A stretch of 64,000 bases of DNA from Rhizophagus irregularis (lineage: Eukaryota > Glomeromycota > Glomeromycetes > Glomerales > Glomeraceae). Both the position numbers and the translations under genes were made by a program. The DNA lies in assembly GCF_026210795.1 (NCBI RefSeq), contig NC_089436.1, forward strand, positions 1,178,001 to 1,242,000. The letters run 5' to 3'. Below the pieces are notes generated by a model that was not told where the DNA came from, did no database searches, and saw only the letters and a list, made by a program, of their open reading frames with translations. Positions 56,191 through 64,000 of this stretch are shown here, piece after piece. Positions within the stretch are counted from its first letter, which is position 1, and each line of letters starts with the position of its first letter.

Positions 56191-56356
56191 GAAAACATGT
56201 CATGTATAGAGGCCTATGTATGTACGTATAGCAATGTATGGCAACGTCCGGTATACATCACATCACCCCACCCTACAGTATGGTAAAAATGACCATACAT
56301 ACCGTACGTTGATCACTATACAGACATACATAGGCCTCTATACATGACATGTTTCC
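56191..56356. mobile_element. 166-bp TIR element upstream of the PHP gene
   Basis: Arms of about 41 bp (start GAAAACATGTCATGTATAGA, then GGCCTATGTATGT) are inverted at 56316-56356 with two or three changes. The loop is GC-richer (CACATCACCCCACCC) and itself has GTATGGTAAAAATGACCATAC. It is 220 bp upstream of the PHP gene ATG, thus probably in its promoter region. Confidence 0.8.
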
Positions 56357-58645
56357 GTTGTACGCATATTTTAAAGAAGGAAATTTCCACCAATATGAAT
56401 CCGAACGTGTTGAAATTTTAGCATTATATATTAAAAATGTGATGAACTAACTTACTTAGGCAATAAAAGCACATTAAGACTGAAAAATTTTATGTTTAAT
56501 TATAGCTAAAATTTTGAATAACATTATCTGCGATATATAATTCAGCATTAATGGTATTTACTTGAAATTTTCAGGATATACGCAAATAATTATGATGCAC
56601 AGATTTACTTATAAAGTAAAAGACAATTTAATTAATAAATAAAAATGTTTACTTATAAGAAACTATTCAAAATTGGTATCTGACTGTCATCTGACGCAAA
56701 TCGACACCTGACGCACAACATATATATAGTATATTATTTTACAAATAATCATGTTAAATCTGGAAGAAAAATTAATTTTGTAATGGATGAAGAAAATATC
56801 TCTTCTATTGCAAGAATTCCAGTAAACTATTGGCTAATTCTGTTGGATACTTGGATTATAATCATTTCTCCAATTAGTTTTTTTTTGTATTGCATTTTTT
56901 GGAATTTAATATATGTCCGTAGGTATTAGTAGGGATTTTGGCAAGAGTTTGGATTATGGATTTCGGCAAATTGACAAGCTATAATTTGGCATATATCGAA
57001 TCTCAAACATATTACTAAGTTTTGCACCAATTATCCGATTAATCAAAAATTCATGTCACGAATAAAAAATCATTTAATATAAAAGGAAAAAGTATGGAAC
57101 GTGTAATGATGTTTGCAAAGATTTTCTTTGCTGAAACCTATCGATTTTGAAAAATGGGTTGGAAATATTTTTAGAAACTGATTGACATATTGCATGTACT
57201 GTACATTTATGTTAACTCTATTGTAACTCGACATTTGTATGGCAAGCCACTCTGGTGAAAAGTCTGTCATATTTTACAGCGGGTAGAATCTGGTAGATAC
57301 TGTTAATATCGGTGGGTTATGCGGCGGGTTACCCTTGTACTGACCGCAGTAGTAAACAATGGATGCCTGCTATAGTAAACAGCGGTATCTGCCCAAAGTA
57401 AACAGCAGGTACCCGCTACTGGTCTCTAATTTTTTTTGAGGCAATTTTGACGTATATGGAAAAATTATAATTAATTTTGGGCGAATCTTTTAAATTTTTC
57501 CATATTAGCAGACCCTCCGCAGGTTGGATGTTACATTATGTACGTTCATAAACTGTAAGTTTAGACGATTGTAAGTCTCATGATTACAACTGACGCGATT
57601 TATTTGATATATTTAATATATTTATTAATTTAATTTAACTTATTTTTCGTGATTTCATCACCTACACTTATAATAATAATATACAAATTCTTGATTTATT
57701 GATTGAGTATTTCCACTTCATATTTTCTATAATGACCCAATATTAATAAAATATAGAAATCAAATTAGTGGTCAACTATTATAAAGCAATATTGTCTGAT
57801 TAATCTTCGAAGTGATTGACTAACTGATAATTTAGTGATGCGCATTTTGATTGGCTTTACGAATTAAATGTAATAAATTATTAAGCGGGAAATAATCTGC
57901 AAAGTAGCTATTAAAAATCGGGTGAACTTTGTTATTTTTTCTTTATAGACAAGTATGCATTTCTTAAATATAATTTCAAATATAAAGCTAAATATATATA
58001 AATGCATTAGTTGGCTATACTTACTTAAGGTTTGGTGCCTTTTCTAAAGAAATGAAAAATGTTTTGTATGTGGTGAAGTTTTTGTACGACACTCACAGAT
58101 TCCTGTGTAACAATCGCAAATTCCTGTGTAACCATATATATGACTTTTAACTTGCGTGTATGCATCATTAAATGATATTATACAAAGGTCAAAAAATTAA
58201 AATTTACTCTATACTAATGTAGAAATTGGTGTTAAACCAACTTTTGATAAAGAAAATTCATGTAAGATCTATTTTATGATTTTATACTTTCCCCCAAAAA
58301 ATTCTCTACTTTTTAGACAGATTACGAATTAAATATTTTTCTTTAACGTATGTAACTTGTAAAAGATAACTTAATTAACTTATAATAACACGTTATACAT
58401 TAGCAAATAGTTTTATATTTAGTATAATAACACAAATTATTTTGGCGTCACAATAAATAAAATATAATGATAATTTTTCTTAAAAAATTTTATGACATTT
58501 CGCAGTGAAATTCAACTTGGGATCAACTTTACACACACACGTACCATAAATGACATGTTAATAATAAAAATAGAAGTTTAATATTTGCGCAATAACTATC
58601 ATTGGAACAAGTCTTATTGCTCTTGTGACCGGTTATTGGTTTATC
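56357..58645. other. intergenic with element fragments
   Basis: No gene. 56930-57000 has GGATTTTGGCAAGAG and GGATTTCGGCAAATTG, decayed pieces of the 19979 family. A single terminus of the 35941 family lies at 57238, followed by a GC-richer repeat patch (57270-57420: GGGTTA, GCGGGT, GTAAACAGC repeated). 58075-58125 duplicates TTCCTGTGTAACAATCGCA in part. Confidence 0.45.
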
Positions 58646-59052
58646 AGGACCCAGAAATATATATACTGTACGGGGTAGGGTACACAGATGCGTCGAATTA
58701 GACGGAGTAAAGTTTTGATTTGCGTACAATTAAGAATTTTTCATCCATATAATATATTTACTGTACATTAATCGCATTTATTGTAATATTTAGTATTAAT
58801 TGAAAAAAATTTCTAAGAGTTAAAAAGTGAAATTTTAGAAAAATATTATTGAAAAAATGGTAAATCCTATTTTTTCACATTAGTATTTGGTTTTATAAAT
58901 AATATGAAAGTCATGATAAAATAATTTATAACTTAATGTCTGAATTTTATTTGCGTATTTTTGCAGGATTTTCAATATCAGGGGTCAATTATGCGTACTA
59001 CTCATATAAAAAGTCTCTCCACCTGACCCTTATATATATATTTCTGGGTCCT
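58646..59052. mobile_element. 407-bp TIR element with perfect 8-bp TSD
   Basis: Inverted ends AGGACCCAGAAATATATATA and its exact complement at 59033-59052, flanked on both sides by GGTTTATC (58638-58645 and 59053-59060). An 8-bp duplication points to a hAT-, P- or MuDR-like relative. The interior has no long open frame. The sharp ends suggest a fairly recent insertion. Confidence 0.85.
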
Positions 59053-59169
59053 GGTTTATCTAAAGTAAAAGAATTTATCCTGGTCATGCATTAAATACGT
59101 AATAAAATTTAATTATTATATTATAGTTTTTAAAGTCTGTAAAGTCTGTAATTGTATTAATTTGTACTA

Positions 59170-59262
59170 GGTGACTGGTGACGATATGTTGAAAAATAAT
59201 ATCAAAATTATACCGATATTTATATTAGTGGGAAAACAAAATTTTATCGTTAAATCGTTTTT
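59170..59262. repeat. AACGATAAAATTTTG dispersed repeat, copy B
   Basis: ACGATATGTTG, AATTATACCGATAT, TAGTGGGAAAACAAAATTTT and ATCGTT are the reverse complement of 27289-27395, in order. Confidence 0.55.
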
Positions 59263-59614
59263 TAAATATATATCAGTATATCGAACATCAGATCTGAATG
59301 TATTTTTTTTTGATACATTACATTATTAAATTAGAATATAAATTTTATAGAAATTTATTTATTTATTCTTATACATGTATTACATGTATTACATATATAT
59401 ATATGGTGCATGATCTTTGGCGTCTGTATAATAACATAGTTATTGGTTAGATATTACAAACTGCTTCGTAGTTCGATTTAACGAAACGTGTTTCTCTCTT
59501 TTTTCTTTTAAAAAAGATGGATTTCAGATATTCATCACGTTCGTTGGACCTAATCAATTTCGTCGATATCAATCCTTAGTAGATAAATTTATTTAAAAAA
59601 TACACATCTTAAAC

Positions 59615-59702
59615 CCAATTTATTCTGTAATGTCTAAGTTTTAATCTGGATGAAAAAGCTGAAGTATGAACCTATGAACCCGAAGTGGCCCAATTAAGGT
59701 CT
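59615..59702 (+). pseudogene. kinase-family exon 1 relic
   Basis: TTTATTCTGTAATG, TTTTAATCTGGATGAAAAAG, CTGAAGTATG and GAAGTGGCCCAATTAAGGT preserve the IYSAxW...NLDEEAEVW...SGPIKV part, with stops and deletions. Together with the exon 2 relic at 62448-62551 it may be one dead gene with an enlarged intron. Confidence 0.65.
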
Positions 59703-61414
59703 GTACGAATCAAGATTAAAACTAATTCAGAATGTTTGTCTATTAGATAGGCCGGCGTCTAAGTTCTTTTTAATCACAGTCGCTAATTCGATATTATCGT
59801 CTATCAATTAATATGGTTCTATAAGATTACCAATTCTCTATGATATATTTATTCAGCAATAAAAAAATAACCTGGAATATCACGATTTCATCCAGAGAAA
59901 TATTACAATCGATCAAAGCTGCTGGTATTTAAAACAATTACTCTTTCATATTTAAAAGATGAAATTTTTTATCCATCAAAATGAAATGTTTGTGATATAT
60001 ATATATACATTTAGGCAAAGGGTTGTAAAACATATTCATTTACTTTGATATTATATTTTAGGTCACAGGACCGATATAGCCCCACATCCAATAAAAATGA
60101 TATCGTTCTGACGGTTTTGATCATGTATTTAATAATTAACTTTCATTTTTATGCTATTTCTAATCCACTTTATATAAGCTTTATTTAAACTTTTCCTATA
60201 AAAATTTCATCTCCCTCATATTTTTTTACTCCACTTTATTATATCAATAATGTATTATTGCTATGCCTAATAAAAATATCGGTCTATGAAAATCTGCATG
60301 GGCTGAATTCGAATTAAAATTTAATGGTTAATCTTTTGAATTCTTTAGTAATATAATTTAATGATTGTATATCATATAAATAATTATAATAATGTTATTG
60401 GTAATTAGTATATAAACAATTGATATAATACTATAATAATATATGAATTATAATAAATTGCAGTTTAATATAAACATGTAGTGTTTAAATAATTTAGGAT
60501 TTTGCAGAGATTTGGAATTTGTGATTAGGAAACCAATATATGCAGAAGGCCGAAATGTTTCAAATACCCAACTTCAGTGCTTTCGTAAAAAACGAAGCAA
60601 TGTAAGACTTGATTGTAACTGATCTTAGTCGTCAGTCAATTATAGATATATAGATATCAACTACATTAATTGATTACATTAACTTGAAAGTTACTTTTAA
60701 GAATGACAAAATAACATTTAGTTATTTACTTTTCTATAAAATATTTTCAGGAGTCAATGATGTAATTTCGCATTTATATATTGTCTGAGTTGCGTTAAGA
60801 TTATCTCTAATTACAAGTTGACATTAATATGCACCATACAATAAGATATTTATTTTGTTCTATAATTAGCAGAAAAAAATAGTATTTATACAGGTTAATA
60901 TAGAATGAGAATATAGCCATCATGATTGTATTGTTTCAAGAAACCAAATACAAACGATAAGTCATCAAGAAATTAAATTGTGCGATTATATGCGTAGATT
61001 TATCAAATATGTGTAATACCTGAAAATCTACACCTTGTGAATAAGCAATTACATAGTTTCAGTAATCTTCATCTTAAAGTTTACATAAAATCACATAAAC
61101 AGGTATTTTCAGTATTTAGCAATTTTAAAAAAAGGTGTAAATACGCAATTTTAAGTAATTTACATATAAATATATTGGTCAAAATATTCTTAGTATTTTG
61201 TATTTTAAAAAATTACATGTATTTTATATAAATAGAAAATTTTAGCAATAAAAAATACACGATGTTATGTATATAATATAATATGTAAAAATTAGTGATA
61301 TAACTAAGGTATTCAGTTCGGTTCTCAAGGTATGTAAAATAAATTGAAATTAATTTTGTAATTTTTCGATATTAAAAAAATGCGAGATCCCTGTAGATTA
61401 GCGTGGTTTTTCAT
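59703..61414. other. intergenic with one dispersed repeat copy
   Basis: 60070-60310 is the second copy of the repeat at 25318-25590. 60490-60590 holds words related to the 19979 element. The rest is AT-rich with no gene. Confidence 0.45.
60070..60310. mobile_element. dispersed repeat GACCGATATAG..., copy B
   Basis: ACCGATATAGCCCCACATCC at the start, CTATTGCTATGCCTAATAAA and ATATCGGTCTATG at the end, with a shared interior relative to 25318-25590. A 25-bp difference in length is due to indels. Confidence 0.7.
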
Positions 61415-61907
61415 ATACCGTATAGTTCCGAAATTAAGCAACCCCCGAAAATAAGCAACCTTCCAATTATTATAGTTCCGAAAATAAGCAACTCACGAAC
61501 TTCTGTAATAAAAAGGTAATAAACGTAATAAAGAAACATTTAATATTGCTAAAATCACTTAACACTTCAAAATGATGGACAATTTTATTAAGTATTATAA
61601 ACATTAATTATGCAAATTGTTCCAAATTACAGTAATTCTTAACAACTATTTCTCTAATGGTGCTAATATGTCTTCTCTTTTTTTGTGGCATACTGTGTAG
61701 TAAATTTTAACTGAAACATGAGAAACAAGAATGCGCGGCTGATTTATAGATCACAATATTGTACAGATCATATATTTGATCATTTAAATGCACAGTTTTC
61801 TTCGGATTTTTCGGATTTTTCGGATTTTTATTCAAAAAAAAAACTACCCCGAAATTAAGCAACTCTATAATAAAAAAAGGTTGCTTAATTTCGGAACTAT
61901 ACGATAT
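61415..61907. mobile_element. 493-bp TIR element ATACCGTATAGTTCCG
   Basis: The ends ATACCGTATAGTTCCGAAAT and (complement) ATATCGTATAGTTCCGAAAT continue through TAAGCAAC. CCGAAAATAAGCAAC or a close form recurs three more times as subterminal direct and inverted repeats, a layout typical of transposase-binding ends. TACCGTAT is shared with the 8034 and 20234 elements. A run GGATTTTTCGGATTTTTCGG is inside. Confidence 0.75.
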
Positions 61908-62447
61908 GTATAATTTCACAGATCTATACCCTATCAAATCTGATGATGAAAGCAATTCATCATGTCGACTAATACAGTACGTAGCTTTGAGATTTTGCAA
62001 ATGTTGAACATATTTGAAAAGTTCGTCAGCATTTCTATATTCAGCAGGATGTGATGGAAGTATTTTTTAAGGAATAATGCTGAGAAGCTTTGATTGGATT
62101 AAAGGATATTTATATAATACTAGTTCAGTGGCTTTATTTTATTTTATTCTAAAGAGTGGTAAATCATGCCTAATACAATTATAGTTATATGAATGAACAA
62201 AGTGAACTATCTGGTATCAAGAACTAGATTTTCATCCCAATATGAGGACCTCACCCTTAGCACTATTTTAACAGTAAAACTACGCTACTGATAATAGTTC
62301 AGTGGCTTGAATGAAATTAGCTTAACGAATGGCGCAGCAAAATATAACGTGATTGTAGATCATCAATCACATGGTTTATTACAAGTCCAACACTAATGGG
62401 CTGAGAATTTTTATTTTGGTTATAAAAATTTTGTCAATAATTTCTTT
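61908..62447. other. intergenic, no gene
   Basis: TTCAGTGGCTT occurs at about 62125 and 62298; otherwise nothing recognised. Confidence 0.4.
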
Positions 62448-62551
62448 GCAGATTGTTTTAGCATAACTAAAGATTTGACATCATGTTGCATGCTCATTAT
62501 AAGATATGAAATGAGAATTTATCTTGGGGAGTCCCGTATTGTAGATATCAT
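62448..62551 (+). pseudogene. kinase-family exon 2 relic
   Basis: ADCFSITKDLTSCCMLIIRY is readable, followed by a deletion and then the complement of ..GES-RIVDIM. The start of exon 2 and everything beyond the DIVDM block are lost. Confidence 0.75.
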
Positions 62552-63280
62552 GCATTAATTGTTCAACTATAAAAACTATTAAGCTTGGAAATTTAATTTG
62601 AGTTTAATTTGGCTCATATAAATTTATAATAACATTATTTACAAAAGTACCATTGATGCATACTGTAAATGATAATGAATTTGTTTTTTGGAAGGTTGGC
62701 GTAACGGAAAATATTTCATGCAATAATTACAAATTTAAATATAATTTTTAATTTCTCTGATATTTCATTCCTTTTTAGTGGAATAGAAGTTCCTATTGGA
62801 ATTCTCATATATTTATATTTCCAACAATACAGTCAGTGAAATGATATCGAGATAGTACTAAATCAAGAATATCTAAAGAAATTAAAATAAATAAGATAAT
62901 CCGTTACGTTTTCGTATACATATTATTAATAATACGAGTTATCACTTTATCAATTTATCGAACCACAACAACCTTCATTCCGTAAAGACAAGATAAATTT
63001 CAGCACAAGATTCTTTTGCAAGTAAATATTTATGAATGAATTTTCGTCAGATTATTCGGCAATTATGATGACTTTTGCCGAATTATATGTAAAAGGGAAT
63101 ACAGCAATATTAAACCTATATAGTCACATTAGTAAACGGGAGGATTATCATCATAGAGTTAAAAAGTATTTAACCTTAATTAATTTATATCAAATAATAA
63201 CTTTATCTTATTGTAAGTAGAAACGATGATTCGGGATGATTCGGAATGCATTGCACGTTCCTTGGCGTTCACGGATTTAG
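62552..63280. other. intergenic, no gene
   Basis: AT-rich; a 62-codon frame at 63032-63220 has no recognised features. Confidence 0.4.
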
Positions 63281-63354
63281 CTCACTTGATGATCGGAGTG
63301 TCGATCATTTTGGCGTTAATTTTGGCCAAAATGATCGAAATTCGATCAAGTGAG
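63281..63354. mobile_element. 74-bp near-palindrome
   Basis: CTCACTTGATGATCGGAGTG then TCGATCATTTTGGC pairs with GCCAAAATGATCGAAATTCG then ATCAAGTGAG. Arms of about 32 bp; probably a minimal TIR element. Confidence 0.65.
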
Positions 63355-63843
63355 TCGTGTAGATCATTCCTTTTTTGATAATTCCAGGCGGCATTACGAA
63401 ATTTTGGCCCTGAAAAGATACATAGAGCTAATAGTGTATGCGTGGGTCCCGATATCAAATATTTGGAATATTACCAAATTTCGGTATGCTTAAGCAGGAT
63501 AACAAATTATTTTTTTTTTCCTCGAAAGCGGATACTCTAAATCTTGTGGATACAAAATCAAATTACGTGCAACATATACTATAAAACACATGTTTCTTAA
63601 CTATGCAGATAATAAATTGGCATTTGTGTACAGCATTAATAATTTTAGCTTGATTCGTCTGTAATCCCCTGTCGCACTAAGTGTCACCCATGATCACCTC
63701 ATACTAATTTTTAAAAATTGCGAGTGATTAGCTGAGTTTGTAAATGACCGGGAATCTTCGTTTACTTATTTCCCGGGCCCCATATAGATAGCCGGGAAAT
63801 TACTACTTTTAGTTTACAGCTGATTTCATAATGTACGGGACAC

Positions 63844-64000
63844 TTAACAAATTTTAAAGAACTCGGAAGTATTCGGTAAAGCTTGATATATAAAATAAAA
63901 ATTATACGCTAATTTTGGAGTACTATTCCGAGAATGGTGGTATAATTTTATCCTATTGTGAGCTTTACCGAATATTTCCGAGTTCTTTAAAATTTGCTAA
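63844..64000. mobile_element. TIR element reaching the right window edge
   Basis: Arms of 40 bp (63844-63883 and 63961-64000) start TTAACAAATTTTAAAGAACT and differ at two positions. The right arm ends at the last base, so the true border may lie outside the window. Confidence 0.75.

Noticed and set aside
1-64000. tRNA or rRNA genes
   Set aside because: I looked for GGTTCRANTCC-type T-loop boxes in less AT-rich patches and found none with a matching acceptor stem; a covariance-model scan would settle this.

Overview
The window looks like nuclear DNA of an arbuscular mycorrhizal fungus, most likely Rhizophagus or a close relative. The reasons are the very AT-rich base composition, the short spliced introns, the many small inverted-repeat elements, an F-box/LRR-type relic, and above all a repeated kinase-like family. 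That family has an N-terminal CxxC...WCKNC zinc-type module followed by NFxxWTSxNxxID and then a TKL-like kinase fold, an arrangement I recognise from expanded Rhizophagus kinase families. The species call is inference; no rRNA or marker gene is present. I saw no tRNA, rRNA, CRISPR array or prokaryotic operon structure.

The main content is a dispersed cluster of one two-exon pseudokinase family. There are seven recognisable copies: 601-3205 (+), 19339-21855 (+), 28077-29724 (+), 33995-35490 (+, broken), 38056-39782 (-), 41522-42791 (+) and 48132-49931 (-). At least six decayed relics lie near 22.6, 24.2, 32.1, 50.5, 59.6 and 62.4 kb. All intact copies replace the catalytic HRD motif with HGH or HGN and DFG with DTG, so the family appears to be pseudokinases that may still bind nucleotide. 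Every copy has one intron at the same phase-0 position. Three copies use a GC-AG intron and four use GT-AG. Two copies have lost the conserved ATG, and one of these also carries a stop codon in exon 2.

Between the kinase copies are a few other genes. At 5425-6014 (-) is a broken maltose-type O-acetyltransferase. At 8462-10075 (+) is a four-pass-like membrane protein with a large Cys-rich extracytoplasmic domain. From 12.6 to 18.5 kb is a patch of small, partly broken paralogous genes (a WDGS-type family, coiled-coil proteins, a tail-anchored small protein, an LRR relic). At 54327-55971 (-) is a well-preserved four-exon membrane-anchored PHP-domain metallo-phosphoesterase.

The remainder is AT-rich intergenic DNA with many non-autonomous DNA transposons. 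Several have clear terminal inverted repeats and target-site duplications (58646-59052 with an 8-bp TSD; 43681-44012 hAT-like; 35941-36048 with TA; 61415-61907; 56191-56356). They have lengthened introns of three kinase copies and, in one case, landed 12 bp upstream of a kinase start codon. A decayed Tc1-like transposase lies near 37.1-37.3 kb. The picture is a birth-and-death gene array in a transposon-rich accessory region.
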